In this document: positions 32,233-42,108 of the stretch, piece by piece | How positions within the stretch are numbered: the first letter of the stretch is position 1 | How the letters are laid out: every line of letters starts with the position of its first letter | Source: Paenibacillus sp. OK003 | GTDB taxonomy: Bacteria; Bacillota; Bacilli; Paenibacillales; Paenibacillaceae | Assembly (NCBI RefSeq): GCF_900109515.1 | Contig: NZ_FOBD01000012.1 | Span: forward strand, 156,529-220,528 | Direction: 5' to 3' | DNA: 64,000 nt | Program-made: the position numbers and the translations under genes | The notes under the pieces: generated by a model | Told to the model about the DNA's origin: nothing | Databases searched by the model: none | Seen by the model: only the letters and a program-made list of their open reading frames with translations

Positions 32233-34269
32233 CTACGTTCGATTCCAGAAGCGCTGCTGGGTCATTGCTTGAATGAATTGCTCTGCAAACGCCGCTGGTT
32301 GTTGTTCCACAATGACGCCAGGTTTGCCGATAATACCGACTGGCTGAATCAGTACTGCCCCCACTGGTGTAGCTCCTATTGGTTTAAAATGATTATACGT
32401 TTCAATAGCATAGGATCGGGTGTATTTTTGAAAATATTCATCTTGGTTCTGTCCTCCAACAACGAACAGTCCATCGTATACCAAGGGTGATCCGGTTAGG
32501 AAGCTATCGTCCACTTTGAGCTCCACACCTTCTGTTCCATGCACCACACCTTGTCTTTCATGAACAATGACTGGACGAAGTCCCGCGCTCTTAAACTCAT
32601 TCAAAATATATTGCGTGCTTGGACCATCGAATCCCTCACCGACAATCACCCCTACGCGCAGCGTTTTGGGAGAAAACACGGTATTGCCCATGCTTAACGC
32701 AGGGGAGGATTTTGTCACTGAAGATTCAGCAACGTTCGGTACAGCGACTCCAAGCTCACGGGCCAGAATGGTAGCCAGCTCTGTGCTGATATTTCCCAAC
32801 ATATCTACGACCTGTTGACGAATCGAAACGTCCTTAACCTTCCCAAGCTCAAACGTGAGTGCCTGAATGATATGACTTCTCTCCACGCCTGTCATGCTGT
32901 TCCAGAATAAACGTGCCTGCGAGAAATGATCCAGGAAACTAGGTGCCGTTTTCCGTTCCTTGAGACCTTGCACCGTGGAAGGATAGGTTACAAACCCACC
33001 TTTTGTACCGGGCACAGTATAGGGAGAATTATTGGCAATAGAGTTTTCGTGATAGGCGACTCTTCCTCGATCAATGGTGTAACGGGAAGCTCCGTCTCTC
33101 TGGTTGTTATGTACAGGGCATACGGGACGATTGATCGGCAATTCCTGATAATTCGTACCCACCCTTGCCAATTGTGTATCCGTATACGAGAATAGCCGGC
33201 CTTGAAGCAGTGGATCATTGCTGAAATCAATGCCACGTACAATGTTGCCTGGATGGAATGCCGATTGTTCCGTTTCCGCAAATACATTCTCGACATTTTG
33301 GTTAATCGTCATTTTGCCAATGATGCGTACCGGAATGTCTTCCTCAGGCCATAACTTCGTTGCATCCAAAATATCAAAATCAAACCTGAATTCATCCGCT
33401 TCCTCCAGCACCTGTATTCCAAGTTCGAACTCTGCGAAGTTGCCTGCATTGATATTCTCCCACAGGTCCCTGCGATGAAAATCCGGGTCCGCCCCGCCCA
33501 GCTTCTGCGCCTCATCCCACACAAAAGAATGCATGCCAAGTACAGGCCGCCAATGAAATTTCACGAATCTGGATTTGCCTTCTTTGTTCACCAGCCGGAA
33601 GGTATGTACTCCAAATCCCTGCATCATTCGAAAGCTTCGCGGTATCGTGCGATCCGACATAATCCACATGACCATCGCTGCCGACTCCTGATTATTCGCG
33701 ATGAAATCCCAGAAGGTATCGTGCGCAGTGGAGCCTTGTGGAATTTCATTATTGGGTTCCGGCTTCAGCGCATGTATCAGATCCGGGAACTTGATCCCAT
33801 CCTGAATGAAGAAGATCGGAATATTGTTGCCGACCAGATCAAAGTTGCCTTCCTCCGTATAAAATTTCACTGAAAACCCACGCACATCCCGATTCGTTTC
33901 GTTCACTCCTTTGGAGCCTGCAACCTCGGAAAAACGAACGAATAGCGGTGTCTTCACAGCAGGATCCTGAAGAAAATGTGCCATCGTTAACTCTTCAAGT
34001 GACTCATATAACTCAAATTCACCGTAAGCTCCATATCCCCGGGCATGCACAACTCTCTCCGGAATGCGTTCCCGGTCAAAGTGAGACAGTTTCTCACGCA
34101 TCAGAAAATCTTCAAGCAGCGTGGGTCCGCGATCCCCCGCTTTTAGCGAGTTGCTATCATCCGATATTTTAACCCCTTCGTTGGAAGACATTTCTTTTCC
34201 GTTATTATCCCGAAGAAAGGCATTTCGCTGTTCTATCTTTTTGTTCTCATCCATCGGTTCCTTGCTCAT
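32233..34269 (-). CDS. Large-subunit catalase (HPII type) with C-terminal GATase-like domain
   Basis: A 678-residue heme catalase. The core (about 25-500) has the distal His in RIPERVVHARGYGAYG, the NADPH/Asn region, and the heme-ligand Tyr motif RLFSYTDTQLARVG. Residues about 530-678 form the class I glutamine-amidotransferase-like domain found only in large-subunit catalases (LRVGVIVGEGFDGPSTQYI; VYDGLFVVGGQ). Its length is a little shorter than E. coli KatE (about 750). The start is MSKEPM: GGAGGTGATTGG lies just before ATG 34267-34269, while the longer frame to 34287 lacks one. It removes hydrogen peroxide; regulation cannot be seen. Confidence 0.93.
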   Translation of the reverse strand: MSKEPMDENKKIEQRNAFLRDNNGKEMSSNEGVKISDDSNSLKAGDRGPTLLEDFLMREKLSHFDRERIPERVVHARGYGAYGEFELYESLEELTMAHFLQDPAVKTPLFVRFSEVAGSKGVNETNRDVRGFSVKFYTEEGNFDLVGNNIPIFFIQDGIKFPDLIHALKPEPNNEIPQGSTAHDTFWDFIANNQESAAMVMWIMSDRTIPRSFRMMQGFGVHTFRLVNKEGKSRFVKFHWRPVLGMHSFVWDEAQKLGGADPDFHRRDLWENINAGNFAEFELGIQVLEEADEFRFDFDILDATKLWPEEDIPVRIIGKMTINQNVENVFAETEQSAFHPGNIVRGIDFSNDPLLQGRLFSYTDTQLARVGTNYQELPINRPVCPVHNNQRDGASRYTIDRGRVAYHENSIANNSPYTVPGTKGGFVTYPSTVQGLKERKTAPSFLDHFSQARLFWNSMTGVERSHIIQALTFELGKVKDVSIRQQVVDMLGNISTELATILARELGVAVPNVAESSVTKSSPALSMGNTVFSPKTLRVGVIVGEGFDGPSTQYILNEFKSAGLRPVIVHERQGVVHGTEGVELKVDDSFLTGSPLVYDGLFVVGGQNQDEYFQKYTRSYAIETYNHFKPIGATPVGAVLIQPVGIIGKPGVIVEQQPAAFAEQFIQAMTQQRFWNRT

Positions 34270-34502
34270 TCCAATCACCTCCAGCATTATATGTATGGGA
34301 CTGGAAGTACACTTATGATTGACTGATACACCATACTTTGGTCCGAATCATGTGTGTGAATTACAAATACGGATAACATGAGCTTTGCCATGAGGCATAG
34401 CTGGCGATTGTCCATTTATGAAATATCGCGTCCATTGTCTAGCACCTTCCTCATTTCCTTTTCATTTACTATAAAGAATCTAATAGAAAAGAGATGATGA
34501 GG

Positions 34503-34766
34503 ATGGCTAGTGTAAAAGCTGTTCCACAACCGGATTTGGTATTGATCTACTGGTCCAGAAATCCGCTCGTTCCTGGTTCTGCACGCCGAATCAGAAGTGT
34601 CCGTGTGATTGGAAACACGTCCCCTTGTACCTTCACACTGGTGCGTGGTGCATTGCTAATTAATGCCTTAAACTGTTTGCTGGACAATGATATTGGTTTT
34701 AAAGTGGTCTATAGCAAAAAAACATCAAGCATCAGTGGCGTTTTATTGTTGAAACGCAGATCTTAA
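34503..34766 (+). CDS. Orphan small basic protein
   Basis: An 87-residue protein without a recognised family. It is hydrophobic-basic in character (PDLVLIYWSRNP, SARRIRSVRVIG, LVRGALLINALN, SGVLLLKRRS), ends in KRRS and lacks a signal peptide. Three ATGs (34494, 34497, 34503) compete. The last is best placed relative to AAGAG, but the site is weak. A hairpin follows the stop. Codon use is like that of its neighbours. It may not be translated. Confidence 0.45.
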   Translation: MASVKAVPQPDLVLIYWSRNPLVPGSARRIRSVRVIGNTSPCTFTLVRGALLINALNCLLDNDIGFKVVYSKKTSSISGVLLLKRRS

Positions 34767-34769
34767 ACG

Positions 34770-34814
34770 AACAAACAGGTGCCCTCCTTCAATAAGGAAG
34801 TGCACCTGTTTGTT
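34770..34814. terminator. Bidirectional terminator
   Basis: AACAAACAGGTGC (34770-34782) and GCACCTGTTTGTT (34802-34814) pair perfectly across a 19-nt loop with its own CCTTC/GAAGG stem. It serves the orphan gene and the convergent importer operon. Confidence 0.85.
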
Positions 34815-34844
34815 ATTCAATGAATGATGTGACTGAACTCCACT

Positions 34845-36458
34845 CTATTTGACATTCATATAACGTTCGAAGGCATCATTACGGATGGTCAGTAACTGTT
34901 CAAGTCCCATATCATTCAACTTTTTGATATAAGCATCCCAGTCGTCTTCGATGCCGCCTTTGGTTACCCACTGAGCTCGCATCGTCGCTACATAACCGTC
35001 AATATCCGTTGTCAGCGTTGGCAGTTCCTGGAACTCTTCAGCATTGTACATAACCTTCGGATAAGGTGTCGTTACATCGGCACTGCCCAACTGATCAATT
35101 TGCAGCTTGAGTCCGTCACCAGCCTTCGGATTAAGCTTAATTTTCTCTTCAAAGGAAGGGCTTACATATTTGGGTCCGAAATCACGCAGGGATTGATCCC
35201 AGTACCAAGCATCGGCGCTAGTGCCTGCTGGCGGATCCATCAGCGTATATGTGCCATCATCATTTTTCTTGATTACAGTTCCAATCGCACCCCAGAAATT
35301 CTGAATGCTGGCTTCGTTGGAATAGAACTGATCAGCCCAGCGTGCCGCTACTTCTGGAACAGTACATGAACTTGTAATCAGCAGTTCATTACGGGCCAGA
35401 TTCATGCCGCCAGGATCCCCTGGCTGATAACGTTTGCCATCAGGTCCGGCAATAGGCGCAATCGCTTCGTATTGGTCGCTCCACTTGCCAAACACCGCAT
35501 CAGGTGTCCACTGGTTGCTGAAGCCAACGATTGGAATGTCTGCATTTTGCCATTTGGCTGATGTCATTGTATTGTCTTGTGTGAACAGTTCCTGATCAAT
35601 CAACCCTTCTGAATACAGCTTGTGTGTATAAATAAGAGCTTCTTTATAGGCGTCAGTCGTTGGGAAGAAGACCGGTTTACCATCCTGCACAATCATACTG
35701 CTGGCATTAATGTCAGTGATTCCGAATGGATTGAGGAAATCCACATTCAGACCCGTTTCCGTGTACGGAATTTCGTCCTGTTTTCCATTTCCATTCGGAT
35801 CTTTTTCCTTAAACGCTTTCAACACCTGGTAGAGTTCTTCTGTTGTCGTTGGTGCTTTCAGCCCCAGCTTATCAAGCCAAGCCTTATTAATTACAGGCTG
35901 GTTCCGGCTCTTCGGACGGGCAGGCAGTCTTGTTGGCATAGAATAGATTTTGCCATCAGGAAACGTACTGATTTTCTTCATATCTGGCGTCTCTTGCATA
36001 GCAGCCTTCAAGTTGGGCATATACGAGTCAATGTACTCATCCAGTGGACGGAAATAGCTCAGGTTGTTTACAATGTCCGAATCGCTGAACACCTGGTCAC
36101 CCAAGATAATGTCCGGGAGTGTACCACTGGCAAGCATAATGGATTTCTGCTCCCCCCAGTCATTAGAGGACATGACCTGCCACTCAATCTTCACATTGGA
36201 TTCCTTCTCCAAATCCTTGAGCCATTGGTTCTGTGTAAAAGTGTCTCCCATATTCCCCCAACGAACCGTCAGTACCTTGAGTGTGACCGGTTTATTGACA
36301 ATCGGCAGACCTTCCTGGTTAAAATCACTTGAAATCGTAGTCTCCGCAGGTTCACTACTATTTCCACTACTACAGCCAACAACGCTGACCAACATGGCCG
36401 ACACGAGAAGCAGGCTGTTCATTTTGGTGAATAACTTCTTGCCTATCTTTTTCCCCAT
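34845..36458 (-). CDS. Sugar ABC importer binding lipoprotein (second importer)
   Basis: A 537-residue lipoprotein. The lipobox VSVVGC has its Cys at 29, followed by a Ser-rich linker. The mature part is a family 1-like oligosaccharide-binding fold (LKVLTVRWGNMGDTFTQNQWL, PDIILGDQVFSDSD, GIEDDWDAYIKKLNDMGL near the end). The start is ATG 36456-36458, 8 nt after AGGGGG; the longer frame (to 36491) lacks a site and would hide the lipoprotein signal. It is third gene of an operon with the two permeases at 36498 and 37435, under the YesM/YesN pair on the other strand. Confidence 0.9.
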   Translation of the reverse strand: MGKKIGKKLFTKMNSLLLVSAMLVSVVGCSSGNSSEPAETTISSDFNQEGLPIVNKPVTLKVLTVRWGNMGDTFTQNQWLKDLEKESNVKIEWQVMSSNDWGEQKSIMLASGTLPDIILGDQVFSDSDIVNNLSYFRPLDEYIDSYMPNLKAAMQETPDMKKISTFPDGKIYSMPTRLPARPKSRNQPVINKAWLDKLGLKAPTTTEELYQVLKAFKEKDPNGNGKQDEIPYTETGLNVDFLNPFGITDINASSMIVQDGKPVFFPTTDAYKEALIYTHKLYSEGLIDQELFTQDNTMTSAKWQNADIPIVGFSNQWTPDAVFGKWSDQYEAIAPIAGPDGKRYQPGDPGGMNLARNELLITSSCTVPEVAARWADQFYSNEASIQNFWGAIGTVIKKNDDGTYTLMDPPAGTSADAWYWDQSLRDFGPKYVSPSFEEKIKLNPKAGDGLKLQIDQLGSADVTTPYPKVMYNAEEFQELPTLTTDIDGYVATMRAQWVTKGGIEDDWDAYIKKLNDMGLEQLLTIRNDAFERYMNVK

Positions 36459-36497
36459 TTGGGAACCCCCTTGATTCGTAATGAATTTCAACCCGCC

Positions 36498-37418
36498 TTA
36501 TTCCTTCACTGCGCCGATCATCACCCCCTGATTGAAATACTTTTGGATGAACGGATACACACACATGATCGGAATTGTAGCGATGATAATAACGGAATAC
36601 CTCATCAAATTGGCAAGACGCAGGGCAACTTGTGCTGCTTCTCCTGTACCGATGCCAGACTGCATCTGATTCGTGATGAGGATATTACGTAAAATTAGTT
36701 GCAGCGGATACAGATTCGGATCTTTTAGATAAATCAAGGCATTAAAATAGGAGTTCCAATACCCTACAGCAATCCATAGTCCGAGGACGGCGATGATTGC
36801 TTTGGACAGCGGCAATACGATGAGTACAAAATACCGCAGGTTACCACAGCCATCGATCTGGGCAGCTTCCCATAAATCTCCCGGAATACTGGTCTGGAAA
36901 AATGTCCGGGCGACGATCATGTCGAAAACCACCACGGAGAAGGGAAGCACCATCACGAGGAACGTGTTATAGAGATGGAAGTCGCGGATCGTCAGGAAGG
37001 TTGGAATCAAGCCCCCGCTAAAGAACATCGTAAAGATAAAGAACAGCGAGAAAAATTTGCGCCCGACCAGATCTTTTCTCGATAATGCATAAGCCGCCGA
37101 AATATTAACGACAAGCCCGAAGAGTGTTCCCACCACCGTATACAGAATGGTATTTCGATATCCGATCCAGATATTTTCGTGTCGCAGCAGTTCCCTATAC
37201 CCTTCAAGTGTGAAGCCTTTGGGGAACACCCACACCTGTCCGTTAGCCACAGATGAAGGATCACTGAACGAGGCGATGACAATAAAATAGATCGGATAAA
37301 TGATAGCAATCAGAAAAAGAACAGCAAAGGCATACAGTACAACTTCTGCAACCGTAACACGTGGTCGACGTTTTGTACGGGGAGTTCTGGTCATTGCTGC
37401 CGGTTCCATAACGCTCAT
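36498..37418 (-). CDS. Sugar ABC importer permease (LplC-like, second importer)
   Basis: A 306-residue CUT1 permease with six helices. The EAA loop is LWEAAQIDGCGNLRYFVLIVL, and the C-terminus NQGVMIGAVKE is typical of LplC/YtcP. A basic N-terminus (KRRPR) precedes helix 1. ATG 37416-37418 is chosen, 8 nt after GGGGGGAG; a longer frame to 37454 has no site. It lies 16 nt after its partner permease. Confidence 0.92.
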   Translation of the reverse strand: MSVMEPAAMTRTPRTKRRPRVTVAEVVLYAFAVLFLIAIIYPIYFIVIASFSDPSSVANGQVWVFPKGFTLEGYRELLRHENIWIGYRNTILYTVVGTLFGLVVNISAAYALSRKDLVGRKFFSLFFIFTMFFSGGLIPTFLTIRDFHLYNTFLVMVLPFSVVVFDMIVARTFFQTSIPGDLWEAAQIDGCGNLRYFVLIVLPLSKAIIAVLGLWIAVGYWNSYFNALIYLKDPNLYPLQLILRNILITNQMQSGIGTGEAAQVALRLANLMRYSVIIIATIPIMCVYPFIQKYFNQGVMIGAVKE

Positions 37419-37434
37419 CTTGTTTGTCTCCCCC

Positions 37435-38358
37435 CTACCATAGACTGTTTTCACTGTATTTCTTGGACAACTGGTTGACCAGAATAAGCAAAATAAAATT
37501 AATGACGGTATTAAACAGGTTGATCGCTGAGGAGAAGCTGTATTGGCTGCTCAGTAACCCGATTTTGTATACATAAGTAGACAGAATCTCACTTGAGAGA
37601 ATGTTCAGGTCATTTTGCATCAGATACACCTTCTCAAATCCTACGCCCAGTAATCCGCCTACCCGCAGAATAAGCAGCGTGATGGCAGTCGGCAGCAGCA
37701 TCGGAATATCAATATAACGAACCTTGTGCCATCGACTTGCCCCATCAACCGTGGCCGCTTCATAGAGGCTTGGGTCTACGGCAGACAGCGCGGCAATATA
37801 GATAATGCTATCCCAACCGACATGCTGCCACACGTCAGACCATACATACACACTGCTGAACAGAGCTGATGAACCCATTAAGTCCGGTGCTTGTGCTCCA
37901 AACAGCTGATACATATTGCCAACGAGCCCTGTACTTGGCGAGAACAGGATCAGCATCAACCCAACCATAACTACCGTTGAAATAAAGTGAGGCATATAGG
38001 AGACTGTCTGAAAAAGCCTCTTGAATCTTCCGGCTCTCATCTGGTTCACCAGTAGTGCAAGCATAATTGGGATCGGAAAAGTAGCCAAGCTGTACAGACT
38101 GATCACAAGTGTGTTACGTATCGTATTGGTAAATTGATAGGAATGAAAGAATTTCTCAAAGTATTTGAATCCAGCCCAAGGGCTGTCTCCGATTCCCAAC
38201 GCCGGACTGTAGTCCTTAAAAGCGATTAATACGCCGTACATCGGCTTGTAGGCAAATAAAAGTGTCAACAGAACCGCTGGAAAAAGCAAAACGTAAAGGC
38301 CCCAGTTTCGCCTGATTCTCTCCAACGTTCTTCCCATATAAAGTGGATTGGTCCTCAT
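37435..38358 (-). CDS. Sugar ABC importer permease (LplB-like, second importer)
   Basis: A 307-residue permease with six helices, YKPMYGVLIAFKDYSP near helix 1 and EAA loop YEAATVDGASRWHKVRYIDI. It partners the permease at 36498. ATG 38356-38358 is preceded by AGGAGGGAAGG; a longer frame to 38415 is not supported. It is first gene of the operon and divergent from a YesM-type kinase. Confidence 0.92.
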   Translation of the reverse strand: MRTNPLYMGRTLERIRRNWGLYVLLFPAVLLTLLFAYKPMYGVLIAFKDYSPALGIGDSPWAGFKYFEKFFHSYQFTNTIRNTLVISLYSLATFPIPIMLALLVNQMRAGRFKRLFQTVSYMPHFISTVVMVGLMLILFSPSTGLVGNMYQLFGAQAPDLMGSSALFSSVYVWSDVWQHVGWDSIIYIAALSAVDPSLYEAATVDGASRWHKVRYIDIPMLLPTAITLLILRVGGLLGVGFEKVYLMQNDLNILSSEILSTYVYKIGLLSSQYSFSSAINLFNTVINFILLILVNQLSKKYSENSLW

Positions 38359-38694
38359 GGTTCTTCCTTCCCTCCTGTAAATATACTGATGCTGCTCTCC
38401 CGTAGGACCTGTCATCTCTGGAATAGCTTCAGTATAAACTGCTTCACATTGGGTTTACCGGACCGCTTAAGGACGTTATTCGGACTTCTATGGTTCCATC
38501 CATGAACTTTACAAGTAACCAAGATGCTTACAAGCAAAAATCATATCGTTATCCAGACTTTCGTGTGTGTAATCCGGACTTATGAATCAAAAGATGCAAA
38601 TCTTTATGTTTTTTTCAAATAAAGGTTTTATACTATTCCTGAGATATTAAAGCGTATTCATAACCAAGCAATCAAGAAAGTGGTGCATTGTTCC
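38359..38694. other. Control region between importer operon and YesM/YesN pair
   Basis: 336 bases without genes. I see no strong sigma-A pair in either direction, which fits activator-dependent transcription. A TATACT (38629-38634) lies on the plus strand without a good -35. No long inverted repeat was found. Confidence 0.4.
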
Positions 38695-40446
38695 ATGGCA
38701 AACCTGAACACCATCAAACCCTACCCCATTCGGCATTATATCCGCATGATGTTCGTCATTTCCTTTGTCGTGCTCATCTTGGATCTCGTAATCAGCATTG
38801 CTTCCATCTCCATGGTCAAACAGCAATCCACCCAATACTTGCAGGATGCAGCCGATCTGTATATCAATCGCATTAATCACGATTTTGCGTACATTAATCA
38901 TTTCATGGGGTGGACACTGGCCAATGACGAGAATCTCGACAACATGAATACATATGGCGTGAACAGTATTCCGTTCCTAAAGGCCAACGAGAAATTACAT
39001 TTGCTCTTCGCCGAACTACAGCGAAACTACGGGCAGTCGTACAATTTCTTTTATTATTTGGAGAATAGTGAATATTTCCTCAACTGCGCGCCAATAAGTA
39101 TCTCCTATTCGGATTATTCAGAAGTGAAGAAGCAGATCATTACGCTAACCCGTGATAAAGGTGTATATGAGAAGTTCTATTCCCATTGGACACCAATTCA
39201 CGTGAACGGCACTTCTTATCTTATCAATATTGTGCCGTACTACAACCGTTATCTTATTGCCTTGATATCCGCAGATGAACTGATCGCCCCTCTACAGCAG
39301 ATTAATCTGGGGGCCAACGGATACGCCTCTCTGGTAGACGAGAATGGAGTGCAACTTTCCGGACCTGCCGGCGGGGATCACATACCAGAAGTGAGACATT
39401 CATTTCTCGATCTGTTCCAGTCTCATAATATTGTCAGCAGCGACTTCTCCAATGCGGCATTCAGCGTGCGTATGGCCATCAAGTTTGGCGCATTCGAGAA
39501 AATTATGGTAGCTCAGCTGCTCATTATGCTGCTTTTTCTGATTGTGACCTCCACATTAAGTGCAATCATCATGTTTTTCAGGAGAAATCTGCTTGTTCCC
39601 ATTCAGCGATTCTCCAAAAATCTGGCGCGTATTAATGAAGGGGACGAAGCGACAGACTTCAAGAGCAGCCGGATTATGGAACTGGAGCAGGTCAATGCAC
39701 AGTTTAAAGAACTGGTAGCCCAGATTAAACGGTTCAAGATCGATCGCTACGAGCAGGAATTAGAGAAACAGAAAATACGATTGGATTATATGAAATTGCA
39801 GATTAAGCCCCATTTCTTCCTGAACTGTCTGACGAGCATGTACAGTATGGCACAGATGCAGATGTACGAGGAAATTGAGAGTATGGCCTTGGCTACGTCC
39901 CGATATTTCCGATATATCTTTCAAAGTGGGGAGAATTTCGTTCTTCTGAAGGATGAGATTGAACATGTGAGAACATTTCTGGATATCCAAAAGTCGCGTT
40001 ACCGTGATGCTTTTTCCTACCGCATTGAACATCCAGATGTGATCACGGGCATCGCTGTGCCACCACTCGTCATTCAGACATTCATCGAGAATGCCGTCAA
40101 ATATGGGGTCTCCCGAGACCGGGAATTATGCATTACTTTATCCGTAACGGAACAACGACAGGAAAATGGCGATCATGTGCTGATCCGGATTTCGGATACA
40201 GGTCCAGGATTCAGCCCGGATGTTCTTGACGCACTGATGCGTGGAGAAGCGCTGGAACAAACCGGTGGCAACCGGATTGGCATTATGAATACCATCCAAC
40301 GTTTGGAGCTGTTATATCGGGATGAAGCGAATATTACCTTTGCAAACGATGCAAGTGGCGCCCTGATCACGCTTTCCTTGCCTAAAATGATACTGAATTC
40401 AGAACCTTCGGGAGAGGTGACAAACCATGAATGCATTGCTGGTTGA
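38695..40446 (+). CDS. YesM-type sensor histidine kinase
   Basis: A 583-residue membrane kinase. Helix 1 (about 18-40), a long extracellular sensor domain (40-265), helix 2 (about 268-292), HAMP, the LytS/YesM-type His-kinase domain with His373 in IKPHFFLNCLTSMY, and an ATPase end (FIENAVKYG; DTGPGFSP). It senses an extracellular sugar or cell-envelope cue and phosphorylates the response regulator at 40427, whose gene overlaps its 3' end by 20 nt. ATG at 38695 is chosen; an earlier GTG at 38680 also fits and neither has a strong ribosome site. It is divergent from the importer it probably controls. Confidence 0.92.
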   Translation: MANLNTIKPYPIRHYIRMMFVISFVVLILDLVISIASISMVKQQSTQYLQDAADLYINRINHDFAYINHFMGWTLANDENLDNMNTYGVNSIPFLKANEKLHLLFAELQRNYGQSYNFFYYLENSEYFLNCAPISISYSDYSEVKKQIITLTRDKGVYEKFYSHWTPIHVNGTSYLINIVPYYNRYLIALISADELIAPLQQINLGANGYASLVDENGVQLSGPAGGDHIPEVRHSFLDLFQSHNIVSSDFSNAAFSVRMAIKFGAFEKIMVAQLLIMLLFLIVTSTLSAIIMFFRRNLLVPIQRFSKNLARINEGDEATDFKSSRIMELEQVNAQFKELVAQIKRFKIDRYEQELEKQKIRLDYMKLQIKPHFFLNCLTSMYSMAQMQMYEEIESMALATSRYFRYIFQSGENFVLLKDEIEHVRTFLDIQKSRYRDAFSYRIEHPDVITGIAVPPLVIQTFIENAVKYGVSRDRELCITLSVTEQRQENGDHVLIRISDTGPGFSPDVLDALMRGEALEQTGGNRIGIMNTIQRLELLYRDEANITFANDASGALITLSLPKMILNSEPSGEVTNHECIAG

Positions 40447-42037
40447 TGATGATTATTTTGTAGTTATGGCTTTGGAAAAGAAAATCGATTGGAAGGCCTT
40501 GGGGATTCATACGATATTCACAGCCTACAATATTGCGCAGGCCAAGGAGGTTTTGCAAAATCATCCCGTTCAAATTCTCATCTGTGATATTGAGATGCCC
40601 CAGGGCAGCGGGCTGGAATTACTCGCATGGGTCCGGGACGAATCGCATAATGTACAGACGATATTTCTGACCAACTATGCCGATTTCAACTATGCCCAGA
40701 AAGCAATTGAGCTGCAAAGCTTTGATTATTTTCTGAAGCCTATTGAGTTTGACAAGTTAACGCTTATTATACAAAAGGCGGTTGCCAAAGCCCGAGACCA
40801 GCAGTTCATTGAGAAAGCCATTCATGAGGGTGAACTGTGGCAGAAAAATCGGAGCAAACTAATTGAGGATAGCTGGCGCAGGCTGATCTCCGGTAAAGCC
40901 TTTCCTTCCGGCCCTGCCGACGTCTCTGCCTTTTTGACAGAACAAAACCTGCCTTATGACACAACTGATCTGTTTCTGCCTATTTTGGTTAACCTGTTTC
41001 CGTATGATCATACGCTGGGCAAGACCGACAAGAACCTGTTCGATTACGCTTGTTTGAATGTGATGGTTGAACGGTTTCAGGACACTCTCTTCTCCATTGA
41101 AGCCATTACCGAGATTAAGGATCATAACTGGATGATTATTCTAAAATGGAACAGAGCGCCGGATGCACAGCTGATCGAATCCATGTGCGGTTCGTTTATC
41201 CCGGAGGTTAATAATTACCTGAAGTCGGATGTCTGCTGTAGTATCGGGTTCTCTCTACCGCTGGGTCAGATTCGTCATACCATCAACGAGTTGTTGCTTA
41301 TGAATGAAGAACGAATCAAACACCGCAACCAAACCTTTTTACTGGAAAACTATAATAGACCTGAATTGAATTACACACCGCCTGATCTGGGATTGCTGGA
41401 GAAATTGTTGAATGAAAATCGCTTTCAGGCGTTTCTAGATGAAACGGGGCGTTATATGCATCAACTTGTCCGTGAAGAGGTGGTAGGCACAGCTGTTCTA
41501 AGTCTGTTGCGTCTTGATCTGGTGCAACTTGTGTATGCCCAATTGAAGAGTAAGGAGATCGAAGTGCACAAGCTGTATATGGGCAAAACGAATGATCAGT
41601 TGTTCATGCAATCTCTGCATTCTATTGAAGACATGCAATCCTATATTGCCTACCTGGTCAATACGGCTGCGGAATATCTGAATGTTGCCGAGCAGCCCAA
41701 GTCGGTTGTACATGAGATTACCCATTATATACGCACTCACTATGGAGAAGATCTAACGAGGAATAACCTGGGGGAGATGGTCTATCTGAATCCAGATTAT
41801 CTAGCAAGACTGTTTAAGAAAGAAATGGGCATTTCACTTGGCCATTATGTCATCCATACCCGTCTTGTGGCGGCCCGACATTTGCTGGAGACCACCGCAC
41901 AATCGGTGCATACCATTGCTGGAAATGTCGGTTATACCAACTACTCACACTTCACCAAACTGTTTAAGCAAGAGATGGGCTGCAGCCCCAATGAATATCG
42001 CAAGAAGCAGAAAGAGAACTCTCATGAAACAGGATGA
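40427..42037 (+). CDS. YesN-type AraC-family response regulator
   Basis: A 536-residue response regulator. The receiver domain (1-120) has phospho-acceptor Asp54 (LICDIEMPQG), acidic pair DDD at 7-9 and Lys near 105 (YFLKPI). A long linker/dimer region (130-420) follows, then the AraC DNA-binding end with two HTHs (DLTRNNLGEMVYLNPDYLARLFKKE and HTIAGNVGYTNYSHFTKLFKQE). GGAGAGGTGA precedes ATG. It overlaps the kinase gene, so the two are co-translated, and probably activates the divergent importer operon. Confidence 0.93.
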   Translation: MNALLVDDDYFVVMALEKKIDWKALGIHTIFTAYNIAQAKEVLQNHPVQILICDIEMPQGSGLELLAWVRDESHNVQTIFLTNYADFNYAQKAIELQSFDYFLKPIEFDKLTLIIQKAVAKARDQQFIEKAIHEGELWQKNRSKLIEDSWRRLISGKAFPSGPADVSAFLTEQNLPYDTTDLFLPILVNLFPYDHTLGKTDKNLFDYACLNVMVERFQDTLFSIEAITEIKDHNWMIILKWNRAPDAQLIESMCGSFIPEVNNYLKSDVCCSIGFSLPLGQIRHTINELLLMNEERIKHRNQTFLLENYNRPELNYTPPDLGLLEKLLNENRFQAFLDETGRYMHQLVREEVVGTAVLSLLRLDLVQLVYAQLKSKEIEVHKLYMGKTNDQLFMQSLHSIEDMQSYIAYLVNTAAEYLNVAEQPKSVVHEITHYIRTHYGEDLTRNNLGEMVYLNPDYLARLFKKEMGISLGHYVIHTRLVAARHLLETTAQSVHTIAGNVGYTNYSHFTKLFKQEMGCSPNEYRKKQKENSHETG

Positions 42038-42054
42038 CCTTTCTCCTGTAATAC

Positions 42055-42093
42055 AAAATGCCACCCTGCGGATCGCACGCAGAGTGGCATTTT
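42055..42093. terminator. Bidirectional terminator between YesN and the third binding-protein gene
   Basis: AAAATGCCAC (42055-42064) and GTGGCATTTT (42084-42093) with an inner CTGCG/CGCAG stem; T-rich on both sides. Confidence 0.85.
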
Positions 42094-42108
42094 CTGTTTT
42101 AATATACC